Source: Bacteroidota bacterium (lineage in GTDB: Bacteria > Bacteroidota > Bacteroidia > NS11-12g > UBA955). From it: a stretch of 64,000 nucleotides of DNA. Position numbers and translations under genes: made by a program. The notes under the pieces are model-generated. The model made no database searches and was not told the DNA's origin. It worked only from the letters and a program-made list of their open reading frames with translations. This document shows positions 42,174 through 51,306 of this stretch, piece after piece. How positions within the stretch are numbered: position 1 is the stretch's first letter; every line of letters begins with the position of its first letter. Location of the stretch: the NCBI GenBank assembly GCA_027488835.1, contig JAIYAW010000009.1, forward strand, positions 372,001 through 436,000. The letters are read 5' to 3'.

Positions 42174-44318
42174 TTAAGCGTTAGCTTCAGTCATCCATTT
42201 GTTCCATTGTTCAGCAGAAATCTTGCTATCAGTTTCAACCATTGAAGCGATTTTCTCTTCAGTTAATGAAGTTAATTCTTCAACAGAATTTACACCAAGG
42301 GCATTCATTCTTTTCACCATAGCTGGACCAACTCCTGCCAATGATTTCAATTCAGTGATTCCACCGCTTACTGCAGTTGCTTCATTCGCATCGGATTCAA
42401 CTTTCGCTGCTGCTGCATCGGCTTCCGCTTTTGCTGCTTTTTTGTTGCCTTTTTCAGCTTCTGCAAATTGAGCTCTCAATTCAGTAAATGCATCCAATTC
42501 ACCCAACGTAGATCTCTCTGAAGAATTACCCGATTTTTTAACTGGTTTTCCACCAGTAGTTTTACGAGATTTATCACCTCCTCTAGATTTATCGTCAGAA
42601 TCATTCTTCGCTCTTTCAGCACCTTTCCAGATGTTTGTGTGAGAAACGATGATACGTTTAGAATCTTTGCTAAATTCGATTACTTCAAATTCAAGAACTT
42701 CATCTTCTTTCAAAGGTTTGTTGTCTGCTTTCTTAATGTGACGGGTTGGAGCAAATGCCTCAACACCATACTGCATTTGAATTGTAGCACCTTTGTCGTT
42801 AATGCTTGTTACTGTTCCTTCATGAATAGAACCGATTGTGAAGATAGTTTCGAAAGTTTCCCAAGGATTTTCTTCCAATTGCTTGTGGCCTAAACTCAAA
42901 CGTCTGTTATCAGAATCAACTTCCAAAACTACAACATCTAATTTTTCACCTTTTTTCACAAATTCAGAAGGATGCTTGATTTTTTTATTCCAACTTAAGT
43001 CAGAAACGTGAACCAAACCATCAATACCTTCTTCAAGTTCCAAGAACAAACCATAAGATGTTAAGTTTTTAACAACTCCAGAATGCTTGCTACCCAAAGG
43101 ATATCTGTCGGTGATACTTATCCAAGGATCGGAATTCAATTGCTTGATACCCAAGCTCATTTTGTGCTCATTGCGATCAAGTGACAATACCAACGCTTCG
43201 ATTTCTTCACCTACTTTTAGGTATTCAGAAGGGTTACGTAGGTGTGAACTCCAGCTCATTTCACTCACGTGAACCAAACCTTCAACACCAGTTTTAATTT
43301 CAATAAATGCACCGTAATCTGCAACAGATACAACTCTACCTTTAACTTTAGAACCTTCAACTACGTCGGCTTCTAAATTATCCCAAGGATGAGAAGACAA
43401 TTGCTTCAATCCCAAAGAAATACGTTTTTTGGTATCGTCGTAGTCTAAGATAACTACATTAATTTTATCATCTAATTTTAACACCTCTTCAGGGTGATTG
43501 ATTCTACCCCAAGAAATATCAGTTATGTGCAATAATCCATCAATTCCACCCAAATCAACAAACACACCGAAGCTTGTCATGTTTTTCACAACACCTTCTA
43601 GTACTTGTCCTTTTTCTAGGCGAGATAATATTTCAGATTTTTGAGCTTCAATATCATCTTCAATTAATGCTTTGTGAGAAACAACTACATTTTTATAAAC
43701 ATCATTGATTTTAACGATTTTAAAATCCATGTTTTTGCCAACGTATTGATCGTAATCTCTTACTGGCTTCGTATCGATTTGAGAACCTGGCAAGAAAGTA
43801 TCGATGCTAAATACATCAACTACCAATCCACCTTTGGTTCTAGAGCGAACATATCCCGTAACAACAGTATCATTTGTATGAGCTTCAACAATTTTCTCCC
43901 ATGCAGTTTCTTGTAATGCTTTTCTTCTGCTTAGGATCAACTGACCCATTTTGTCTTCAGCAATGTCAACAAATACTTCTACTTCGTCGCCAACTGCCAA
44001 TTCTGGTCTGTCTCTGAATTCCGTTCTTGGAACAAGTCCATCACTTTTGAATCCGATGTTTACTACAACGTCTTTATCGTTGATAGCAACAACCATACCT
44101 TTAACCACTTGTTTTTCAACAACTGGGCTAAATGTTTTAGAGTAAGACTCTTCTAATACGTTTCTTTCATCTGAAGAGTACGATTGAAAACCTGCATCAT
44201 CTGCATCCCAATCGAAATCATCGTGTCCTGAAACTTTTGAAGCTGCCTTTTGTTTTGGGGCAACTTCCGAAACTGCTTGAGTTTCTTCAATGTTGTTTTC
44301 GTTTTTTTCGTTAGTCAA
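42174..44318 (-). CDS. rpsA: 30S ribosomal protein S1 with C-terminal helix-hairpin-helix
   Basis: 714 residues. Six S1 RNA-binding repeats are visible (e.g. GMVVAINDKDVVVNIG, GVVKNMTSFGVFVDLGGIDG, GRVVSVADYGAFIEI, GVVKNLTSYGLFLELEEGIDG). A basic Lys/Arg/Ser linker and an Ala/Glu-rich helix (~570-650) follow, then a ~60-residue helix-hairpin-helix-like domain (LKSLAGVGPAMVKRMNALGV). The start is TTG at 44316-44318: no ATG occurs before residue 75, and the TTG is preceded at 10 nt by AGGAGG. S1 helps mRNA bind the 30S subunit. The long acidic N-terminus (~70 residues) is also notable. Confidence 0.96.
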   Translation of the reverse strand: MTNEKNENNIEETQAVSEVAPKQKAASKVSGHDDFDWDADDAGFQSYSSDERNVLEESYSKTFSPVVEKQVVKGMVVAINDKDVVVNIGFKSDGLVPRTEFRDRPELAVGDEVEVFVDIAEDKMGQLILSRRKALQETAWEKIVEAHTNDTVVTGYVRSRTKGGLVVDVFSIDTFLPGSQIDTKPVRDYDQYVGKNMDFKIVKINDVYKNVVVSHKALIEDDIEAQKSEILSRLEKGQVLEGVVKNMTSFGVFVDLGGIDGLLHITDISWGRINHPEEVLKLDDKINVVILDYDDTKKRISLGLKQLSSHPWDNLEADVVEGSKVKGRVVSVADYGAFIEIKTGVEGLVHVSEMSWSSHLRNPSEYLKVGEEIEALVLSLDRNEHKMSLGIKQLNSDPWISITDRYPLGSKHSGVVKNLTSYGLFLELEEGIDGLVHVSDLSWNKKIKHPSEFVKKGEKLDVVVLEVDSDNRRLSLGHKQLEENPWETFETIFTIGSIHEGTVTSINDKGATIQMQYGVEAFAPTRHIKKADNKPLKEDEVLEFEVIEFSKDSKRIIVSHTNIWKGAERAKNDSDDKSRGGDKSRKTTGGKPVKKSGNSSERSTLGELDAFTELRAQFAEAEKGNKKAAKAEADAAAAKVESDANEATAVSGGITELKSLAGVGPAMVKRMNALGVNSVEELTSLTEEKIASMVETDSKISAEQWNKWMTEANA

Positions 44319-44328
44319 TTTAAGGGTT

Positions 44329-44334
44329 CCTCCT
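44329..44334 (-). promoter_or_regulatory. Strong Shine-Dalgarno for the TTG start of rpsA
   Basis: Minus-strand AGGAGG, 10 nt upstream of TTG. It fixes the start of rpsA and is exceptional here: the leaders of mreB, mreC, mrdA, valS, actA, actB, actF, serS and the 61193 gene lack any such sequence, as is normal for Bacteroidota. Confidence 0.8.
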
Positions 44335-44346
44335 TTGAATAGGGCG

Positions 44347-44354
44347 CAAATTTA
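44347..44354 (-). promoter_or_regulatory. Candidate -7 box for rpsA
   Basis: Minus-strand TAAATTTG matches TAnnTTTG and would start a leader of about 20-25 nt that just includes the AGGAGG. Confidence 0.42.
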
Positions 44355-44396
44355 TATGACACAAAGCAATTTTCCTAATGTTTATTTTTTGTTTTT

Positions 44397-45404
44397 TTAG
44401 ATATTTATCGTCGCTCCGCGATTGATCAAGCTTTTTTGTGCCGCTTCAAGAATTGTAACCACGTTTAAACCGCTATTTGCACTTCCCAATGGCGTTGTTT
44501 TTTCAGCAATAGACTTAATAAAATCCTCCGCTACCCCTTTCAATGCTTCAATTTGAGGCAACTTTGGAATATAAATATCACCAAAGCGGTAATCTATCAA
44601 CCATTTGTGCATGTCTTCTGGTGTACTCACAGAAAATCCTGAATCGTAAATTTTAATTTTTTCAGTTGGCTCAACATCATCGTAAATAATCATCTTGTTT
44701 GTGCCACCAATTAGGGTTTTCCTGATTTTCACAGGACTAATCCAACTAGATGTAATATGCGCAAACGTATCGTCATCAAAAAATAAAGAAATATACGCCA
44801 AATTTTCAATTCCCATTTTTGTATGGGCAATACCTGTTGCACTTACTGCAACCGGTTTTTTTCCACCAGATATATAATCAAAAATAGATAAATCATGCAC
44901 AGCCAAATCCCAAATGACACTCCAATTTGGATTGAATAAACCCAAATTAATTCGTGTACTATCAAAATATTGAAGCTGACCTAATTCTCCACTATCAATT
45001 ACACTTTTGATTTTTTGAACAGCGCCTGTATATAAGAAGGTATGATCAACCATCAAACTCAAACCCCTGGCATCGGCAATTTCCATCAATTCTAACACCT
45101 CAGCCCTGCTTGTTGCAAGTGGTTTCTCTACCATTACACTTTTGTTTTTGAGCAACGCTTTTTTTGCCAAATCATAATGTGTATTGATTGGAGTAGCCAA
45201 AACAACCGCGTCGATTTCTGGATTTTCAAAAATCTCATTTGCATCGTTGCACAAATTAATTTTGGGATATAATTGATGAATTTTCTGCAATCTGCTATTG
45301 TCAAAATCTGCTACTGAATGTACTTCAGCGCCATTTACCGATTGAAAATTTCTTACCAAATTCGGACCCCAATAGCCCAAGCCAACAATTCCAACTTTTA
45401 TCAT
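44397..45404 (-). CDS. Gfo/Idh/MocA-family NAD(P)-dependent oxidoreductase
   Basis: 335 residues. Rossmann motif VGIVGLGYWGPN at the N-terminus (3-14), the conserved VEKPLATSRAE (~91-101), and a C-terminal alpha/beta dimerisation domain with the HDLSIFDYI element. The GYWGPN form is common in enzymes acting on nucleotide-linked or free sugars, so it may supply a modified sugar for surface glycans. Substrate not determined. Divergent from the GT-C protein gene, which may use such sugars. Confidence 0.88.
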   Translation of the reverse strand: MIKVGIVGLGYWGPNLVRNFQSVNGAEVHSVADFDNSRLQKIHQLYPKINLCNDANEIFENPEIDAVVLATPINTHYDLAKKALLKNKSVMVEKPLATSRAEVLELMEIADARGLSLMVDHTFLYTGAVQKIKSVIDSGELGQLQYFDSTRINLGLFNPNWSVIWDLAVHDLSIFDYISGGKKPVAVSATGIAHTKMGIENLAYISLFFDDDTFAHITSSWISPVKIRKTLIGGTNKMIIYDDVEPTEKIKIYDSGFSVSTPEDMHKWLIDYRFGDIYIPKLPQIEALKGVAEDFIKSIAEKTTPLGSANSGLNVVTILEAAQKSLINRGATINI

Positions 45405-45453
45405 AACTTATATGCAAATTAAAAAGAATAATTCTGAATTTGTGAAGATTTCT

Positions 45454-45461
45454 TATGTTTG
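45454..45461 (+). promoter_or_regulatory. Candidate -7 box for the GT-C/TPR gene
   Basis: TATGTTTG ends 10 nt before the ATG at 45472. Because it lies downstream of the longer-ORF ATG at 45412, it favours the 45472 start. Confidence 0.4.
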
Positions 45462-45471
45462 TAATGAATTT

Positions 45472-48306
45472 ATGGCAAAAAAGACACAGAATACAGTTGA
45501 AATAAAAAATCCAACTGCAAAAAAGACAATTTCTTTGGGTTTCATTTCAGAAAGTCAGTCATTCAACACTGAATCAGCTTCGAACTACAATTACGTTTCA
45601 ACCCTTTCAGGAATTGAAATGCTAAATGACCTTAAAAATCAAACGTCTGATTGGTATTTAATTGCATTTAATCCAGCATGCTTGAAGTCCAATCAAACCA
45701 ATAAGGCTCTCTCATTAGTCCCTCAAAATCCCAAAAATGGAAGTTATTGCGTTGCAACTACTTTTAAAAAGGGAAAAGCCTTCAAAGATTTATTTTTGGG
45801 TAGCAATGCTCAACATGATTTGGCTTCGTTTGTTCTATTAGACGCAGATACTTTAAGTAGATTCATTGATCAAAATTATCTCCCAAAAAGCCAAGCAGAA
45901 TTGGCTTATGCCGTTGAAAAAACCTGTTCTAAGGAATATGTAATTCAAATAGATACTTTGGATGCACCAAAAACTAGTTGGAAAGTAGATTTCAATATCA
46001 AACATGCCAAAATTGCCAATTACTATTTTAAGTCATTTACCAATATTTCTAAAATAGCTTTTGTACTTATTTCCCTTATCGGATTGTTTTTCTTGGTTGG
46101 AATGAGCAAAAAAGCAGGTATTTCGGGTGATGAATTTACGCAATACGAATATTCTAAACTAACAGCCAATTACTACTTAGATAAAATTGGACAATCCATT
46201 CCTATCGATACAAACTTATTGAAAGGACAAAAAATGAAGACTTTGGCATCAGTTTTTCAAAACGAAGGTGTGAACACCGCAACGTTGGTAGATCCAGAAA
46301 AATTAATGCACTTATACGGATCTAGCTTTGATACATTTACCACCATTTTGGCTCATTTCTTTGGAACAGATGATATTATGGGATTCCGACATTTCTGGAA
46401 CGCTATTTTTGGATTCTTTATTATTCTTTACAGCTCGTTGATTGTTCGCCGTCTTACCAAAGGAAGTTGGTTTTGGGGAGCAGTTGCCTTCGCAATTTTG
46501 ATATTTACTCCCCGCCTTTTCGGTGAATCATTGAACAATCCTAAGGACGTTCCTTTTGCCTTGGGTTATATCATGTCGCTTTATTACGCTATTAAGGTTT
46601 TTTCAAATTTCCCGAATGTGAGATGGTCAAGTATTCTCGGTTTGATCGTTGGAACTGCATTGGGCATTAGTATTCGTATTGGGGGATTGTTATCAATTGC
46701 CATTTTCATCATGTATGCAGGACTTAAATTCATTGAAACAATTGGATTAAGTAATTTCTTAAAATTAAAGTGGAATCAGTTTGGCAAATGGATCATTTGG
46801 TTAGGCGGAATTTCATTGGGTAGTTACCTTTTGGGTGTCTATGTGTGGCCATATGGTTGGGATCAACCTTTTACAAATCCTTTCGTTGCATTGAAATCTT
46901 TCACCAATTATGCAGGCAGTATTCGTCAGCTTTTTGAGGGACGTATGTTCGATTCAGATGTTTTACCCGCTTACTACCTAACAAAGTATGTTTTCATTAC
47001 ATTGCCTTTGGTGAGTTTGGTTGGATTCGTGATATTCTTGATTACAACAATCATCAAACGCAAGGAATTCACAATCGAGGAATTCTTAATTGTTTTTGCT
47101 GCCATTTTCCCAATTTTGTATATTTATATCAATCACTCTCAAGTATATGGCGGTTTGCGCCAAATATTGTTTACTATCCCATGTTTCGTTATGGTTGGAA
47201 TTTTAGGATATGCCAAGTTGCAAAAAATGCTAAAAATAAAGGTACCAGTTTCTGCAATTTTAGCGGTTTTGTTGGCGGCATTACCTGCCAAATTCATTTT
47301 TGCCAATACCTCACTCTCTTATATTTATTTCAATGAAACCATTGGAGGAACAAAGGGTGCCTACGGAAAATTTGAAATGGATTATTATTTGGCTGGTTTG
47401 CGTCAAAGTGCAGAATGGTTCTTAGAGAATGTAGCGAGAAAAAATCCCTCAAAAAAATACGAAGTATTGACATATGGAATGGATCAAGTGAAATACTACT
47501 GCAGAAACGATAAGAACGTGCATGTAGGTTTTACGAGATTTGACGACAGAGGAAGTAAAAAATGGGATTACGCTATCTTCTACAATGCATATTTTGACAA
47601 AGACAGACTTTCATCTGGTGAATTCCCTCCAAAAGGAACGGTATTTTCGCCAATGGTTGATGGAAAACCAATGGGTTGCGTGATAGAGCGACTTTCATTA
47701 GAAAATTTTGAGGGAATCAAAGCCATTGAAAAAGATGCTAATTTTAGATTAGGTATCGATAAATTACAGTCTTATTTGAAAGTTGACCCAATTTCAAGCG
47801 AAACTCAGTTTTATTTAGCAAACGGATATGCAAATCTTGGAATGCTTGATTCTGCCATTATTTGCGCTAAAAAGAGTGTCGAATCTTACCCTGAATACAG
47901 CAAAGGATTGTTTTCATTGCATCAGTTTTATATGAACTTAAAAAAGTATGATGAAGCGGTTAAGGTAATGGATCAATATTTGGATTCACGTCCTCAAGAT
48001 GCCGAAGGATATATCATGAAAGCACAATCACAATTGATGAAAAAAGACAATTCAGTTATGACAACCGTGAACAAGGCAGTTGAATTGAGCCCGTTAGATT
48101 CAAGATCTTATATGTTGGGTGCTCAATACTACCAAAGTATCAATGACAAAGGCAATTTAGACAATTGGTATAAAGCGGCCATGTTGCAACAGGCAAAGAC
48201 CCAAGATGACCAACAAAATAGCATTACTGCCATCCGATTCATTTACGAAAGTATTACTGGAATGGGTGTTGAGGAATTCGATAAGAAATTCTTGAAAATG
48301 GAATAA
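45472..48306 (+). CDS. GT-C-fold membrane glycosyltransferase-like protein with TPR tail
   Basis: 944 residues from 45472 (an ATG at 45412 would add 20). A cytoplasmic N-terminal ~180 residues might be a degenerate GT2-like domain (weak). About ten membrane segments follow; the first outer loop holds ISGDEFTQYEYSK, the acidic pair expected for GT-C glycosyltransferases (GT39/PMT-like), and a later loop has the conserved-looking RLFGESLNNPKDVPFALGY. The C-terminal ~200 residues are TPR-like repeats (e.g. YLANGYANLGMLDSAIICA). It probably transfers sugars from a polyprenyl carrier to proteins or lipids. The acceptor is unknown. Confidence 0.75.
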   Translation: MAKKTQNTVEIKNPTAKKTISLGFISESQSFNTESASNYNYVSTLSGIEMLNDLKNQTSDWYLIAFNPACLKSNQTNKALSLVPQNPKNGSYCVATTFKKGKAFKDLFLGSNAQHDLASFVLLDADTLSRFIDQNYLPKSQAELAYAVEKTCSKEYVIQIDTLDAPKTSWKVDFNIKHAKIANYYFKSFTNISKIAFVLISLIGLFFLVGMSKKAGISGDEFTQYEYSKLTANYYLDKIGQSIPIDTNLLKGQKMKTLASVFQNEGVNTATLVDPEKLMHLYGSSFDTFTTILAHFFGTDDIMGFRHFWNAIFGFFIILYSSLIVRRLTKGSWFWGAVAFAILIFTPRLFGESLNNPKDVPFALGYIMSLYYAIKVFSNFPNVRWSSILGLIVGTALGISIRIGGLLSIAIFIMYAGLKFIETIGLSNFLKLKWNQFGKWIIWLGGISLGSYLLGVYVWPYGWDQPFTNPFVALKSFTNYAGSIRQLFEGRMFDSDVLPAYYLTKYVFITLPLVSLVGFVIFLITTIIKRKEFTIEEFLIVFAAIFPILYIYINHSQVYGGLRQILFTIPCFVMVGILGYAKLQKMLKIKVPVSAILAVLLAALPAKFIFANTSLSYIYFNETIGGTKGAYGKFEMDYYLAGLRQSAEWFLENVARKNPSKKYEVLTYGMDQVKYYCRNDKNVHVGFTRFDDRGSKKWDYAIFYNAYFDKDRLSSGEFPPKGTVFSPMVDGKPMGCVIERLSLENFEGIKAIEKDANFRLGIDKLQSYLKVDPISSETQFYLANGYANLGMLDSAIICAKKSVESYPEYSKGLFSLHQFYMNLKKYDEAVKVMDQYLDSRPQDAEGYIMKAQSQLMKKDNSVMTTVNKAVELSPLDSRSYMLGAQYYQSINDKGNLDNWYKAAMLQQAKTQDDQQNSITAIRFIYESITGMGVEEFDKKFLKME

Positions 48307-48313
48307 TTCTATT

Positions 48314-49162
48314 CTAATTAAACAAATTGGCCAATTCTCCATGCTCAATTGCATAGAATTGGCCTTTTTCATTTATGGCGATTCTCGACGCTTCAACCTT
48401 CAAATCATGCTCATAAAAGAAAATCCAATTTTCTTTTACTGCCAAATCATTCACCAATTGACGTTCTTTCATCGTAAGTAGCGGTTGAATGTCGTAAGCC
48501 ATCACGTAATTGGCCGGAATATGCGCAGAAGAAGGATATAAATCTGCAGCATAAAACACTTTTTGGCCGTTATCTAAATGAACCAACGGAGCAATCATTC
48601 CTATTGTATGTCCATTAAAAACCTTAATTTCTATGCAACCTTCAAGTATTTCTCCTTCATTCAGAAAGTTCAGTTTTTGAGAAGCTTGAAGCAATTCAAA
48701 ATTCTCTTTCAAAAAGGATGCTTTTTCTCGGGGATTGGGATTGTTTGCATGATTCCAATGTGCTTCATTCACATGATAAGTAGCATTTGGAAAGGTTAAC
48801 GCCAAAGAATCATCTTGTAAACGCTCAATTGCGCCTCCACAGTGATCGAAATGAAGGTGAGTCAACAAAACATCTGTAATATCTTCTTTGGCAAATCCTG
48901 CGGTCTTTAATGAGTTCAATAACGAGTGTTCACCGTTTAACCAGTAATGGCCAAAAAACTTTTCACTTTGTTTGTTTCCAATTCCAGTGTCAATTAATAC
49001 CAATTTCGAATCAGTTTCAACTAGCAAGCAACGCATTGCCCAGTTGCACATGTTGTTTTCATCGGAGGGATTTAATTTATTCCAAATTGTTTTAGGCACA
49101 ACACCAAACATGGCGCCACCATCTAATTTGAAATTTCCAGTTGGAATTACATGCAATTTCAT
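48314..49162 (-). CDS. Metallo-beta-lactamase-fold hydrolase
   Basis: 282 residues, no signal peptide. The zinc motif HLHFDH (~102-107, in LTHLHFDHCGG), a later His in FNGHTIGM, and an Asp in YAADLYPS supply the dinuclear site. The arrangement resembles the lactonase-like branch of the superfamily (AiiA-like), but substrate cannot be assigned. Last gene of the serS-yfiT-cbs-map-MBL run; it starts 1 nt after map. Confidence 0.85.
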   Translation of the reverse strand: MKLHVIPTGNFKLDGGAMFGVVPKTIWNKLNPSDENNMCNWAMRCLLVETDSKLVLIDTGIGNKQSEKFFGHYWLNGEHSLLNSLKTAGFAKEDITDVLLTHLHFDHCGGAIERLQDDSLALTFPNATYHVNEAHWNHANNPNPREKASFLKENFELLQASQKLNFLNEGEILEGCIEIKVFNGHTIGMIAPLVHLDNGQKVFYAADLYPSSAHIPANYVMAYDIQPLLTMKERQLVNDLAVKENWIFFYEHDLKVEASRIAINEKGQFYAIEHGELANLFN

Positions 49163-49163
49163 A

Positions 49164-49928
49164 CTAAAAATCTCCGTAAACGTCAGTTAGTGCTTCGCAA
49201 CCCGTTTCGGTAATCAAAATGGTATGTTCAAATTGAGCACTTAGTTTGCCATCGATGGTACGTGCTGTCCAACCATCTTTTCTGTCAATTTTACAGCGCG
49301 CTTTTCCAGCGTTGATCATTGGCTCAATGGTAAAAATCATTCCTGGCTTCAATTTAGGACCCGTATTTTTATCGGCAATATGCGATACATCTGGTTCCTC
49401 GTGAAATTTAATTCCTACCCCATGTCCACAAAATTCATAAACAACGCTATAACCATGCTTGTGCGCATGCTCAGCAATGTAGTAACCAATATTATTCAAT
49501 TGATTACCGGGAAAGCACTGCTGAATTCCTATTTTTAGGCATTCTTTGGTAACTTCAACCAACTTTTTTGCATATTCACTTGGTTCACCCACGTAATACA
49601 TTTTGCAGGTATCGCCAAAGTAGCCGTTTAAAATGGTTGTAACATCAATATTTACAATATCGCCAAATTCTAAAACAGTATCATTGGGAACTCCATGGCA
49701 AATTACATCGTTTACCGAAATACAGCATGAATGTTTGAATCCACGGTATCCTTTTGTTGCCGGAGTTGCCCCATGACTTCTTACAAAATCCTCACAAATT
49801 CTATCAAGCTCTATTGTTTTAACACCAGGTTTAATGAATTGCTCCATATATTTCAGCGTTTCGGCTGCCAAGTGAGAACTTTTCCTGATTCCCTCAATCT
49901 GTTCTGCTGTTTTAATATTAATAGCCAT
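49164..49928 (-). CDS. map: Methionine aminopeptidase, type I
   Basis: Removes the initiator Met from nascent proteins. 254 residues from the ATG at 49928; a TTG at 49946 is possible but overlaps cbs. Metal-binding residues appear in order: Asp in VNIDVT, Asp in FGDTCKMY, His in FCGHGVG, Glu in FTIEPM, and Glu near the end in FEHTILIT. It has no N-terminal zinc or linker extension, so it is type Ia. Confidence 0.96.
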   Translation of the reverse strand: MAINIKTAEQIEGIRKSSHLAAETLKYMEQFIKPGVKTIELDRICEDFVRSHGATPATKGYRGFKHSCCISVNDVICHGVPNDTVLEFGDIVNIDVTTILNGYFGDTCKMYYVGEPSEYAKKLVEVTKECLKIGIQQCFPGNQLNNIGYYIAEHAHKHGYSVVYEFCGHGVGIKFHEEPDVSHIADKNTGPKLKPGMIFTIEPMINAGKARCKIDRKDGWTARTIDGKLSAQFEHTILITETGCEALTDVYGDF

Positions 49929-49935
49929 TCGTTTA

Positions 49936-51306
49936 TTATTCGGCAATTGCCCTTATCACATCTTGTTTGGTAATGATATGCCAATTCCCACCCATGTCCA
50001 TCACCAACAAAGCGCTATTCTGCTTATTGATCATCGACGATAACTTTTCAATGCTTTCAGAAAAAGCAACTATAGGATAAGGCGGTTGCATGATTTTATT
50101 CACTTCATGATTCATCATTGAACTATTCTTCAATAATTCAGCATAAAAATGATTGTCTTCTATACTTCCAACAAATGCACCTTCTTTGTTCATTACAGGA
50201 ATTTGAGAAATGCCATACTTCTGCATTTTTGCAAATACAGTTTCGCACAAATCGTCTTCATGGCAATAAACCAACGGATGATGCATGTGATTTTGAATCA
50301 AATCTAAAGCAGACTTGGTAACATTGGCAGGCAAGAAGCCCCTGTCCCTCATCCAATCTTCATTGAACATTTTACCCAAATAACGGGTACCATGATCGTG
50401 GAAAATAACCACAACCACATCGCCTTCTTTGAATTCGTTTTGCAACTGCATGATACCAGCCATGGCACTACCCGCGCTGTTCCCCGCAAAAATCCCTTCT
50501 TCCCTCGGAATTCTTCTTGTCATCACGGCCGCATCTTTATCGGTCACCTTTTCAAACTTGTCGATCAATGAAAAGTCAACATTGGCAGGTAAAAAATCCT
50601 CTCCAATTCCTTCGGTGATGTAAGGATAAATTTCATTTTTATCGAACTCACCCGTTTCTAGGTATTTTTTAAATACAGAACCATAGGTATCAATACCAAA
50701 TACTTTGATATTCGAATTTTTCTCTTTTAAATATTTTGCTGTACCTGAAATTGTTCCACCTGTTCCAACACCAACAACCAAATGGGTAATTTTACCTTCA
50801 GTTTGATCCCATATCTCTGGACCCGTTTGCTCATAATGGGCTTGCGAATTACTTAAATTATCGTATTGATTCGGCTTCCATGCATTTGGAATTTCAGCAG
50901 CCAATCTAGAACTTACAGAATAATAACTGCGTGGATCTGTTGGTTCAACATCGGTGGGACAAACAATTACTTCAGCACCAAATGCCTTGAGGGCATCTAC
51001 TTTTTCTTTGCTTTGTTTGTCGGTAGTTGTGAAAATACACTTATAACCTTTAATCACAGCGGCAATGGCCAATCCCATTCCTGTATTTCCGCTTGTCCCT
51101 TCAATGATTGTTCCACCTGGTTTTAAAACGCCCGATTTCTCAGCGTCCTCAATCATTTTCAATGCCATTCTATCTTTGATAGAATTTCCAGGATTTGTAG
51201 TTTCAACCTTTGCCAAAACGGTACATGGCAAATCTTTGGTAATGGTATTTAATTTAACCAGCGGAGTGTTTCCAATGGTTTGTAATATATTTTCGAAATA
51301 TTTCAT
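49936..51306 (-). CDS. Cystathionine beta-synthase (PLP domain plus CBS pair)
   Basis: 456 residues. Fold-type II PLP enzyme with the Schiff-base Lys44 in NPGNSIKDRM, the substrate-loop EGTSGNTGMGLA, and the PLP phosphate-binding GVGTGGTISGTAKY. Residues ~335-456 are a CBS-domain pair (QIPVMNKEGAFVGSI..., ALLVMDMGGNWHIIT). The CBS pair makes cystathionine beta-synthase more likely than plain O-acetylserine sulfhydrylase. It could make cystathionine or cysteine for the adjacent thiol-linked gene yfiT. One-base overlap with yfiT. Confidence 0.9.
   Translation of the reverse strand: MKYFENILQTIGNTPLVKLNTITKDLPCTVLAKVETTNPGNSIKDRMALKMIEDAEKSGVLKPGGTIIEGTSGNTGMGLAIAAVIKGYKCIFTTTDKQSKEKVDALKAFGAEVIVCPTDVEPTDPRSYYSVSSRLAAEIPNAWKPNQYDNLSNSQAHYEQTGPEIWDQTEGKITHLVVGVGTGGTISGTAKYLKEKNSNIKVFGIDTYGSVFKKYLETGEFDKNEIYPYITEGIGEDFLPANVDFSLIDKFEKVTDKDAAVMTRRIPREEGIFAGNSAGSAMAGIMQLQNEFKEGDVVVVIFHDHGTRYLGKMFNEDWMRDRGFLPANVTKSALDLIQNHMHHPLVYCHEDDLCETVFAKMQKYGISQIPVMNKEGAFVGSIEDNHFYAELLKNSSMMNHEVNKIMQPPYPIVAFSESIEKLSSMINKQNSALLVMDMGGNWHIITKQDVIRAIAE

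Noticed and set aside
45412-45471. Upstream ATG of the GT-C/TPR gene
   Set aside because: A TAnnTTTG box at 45454-45461 lies after it, so the ATG at 45472 is favoured; not proven.
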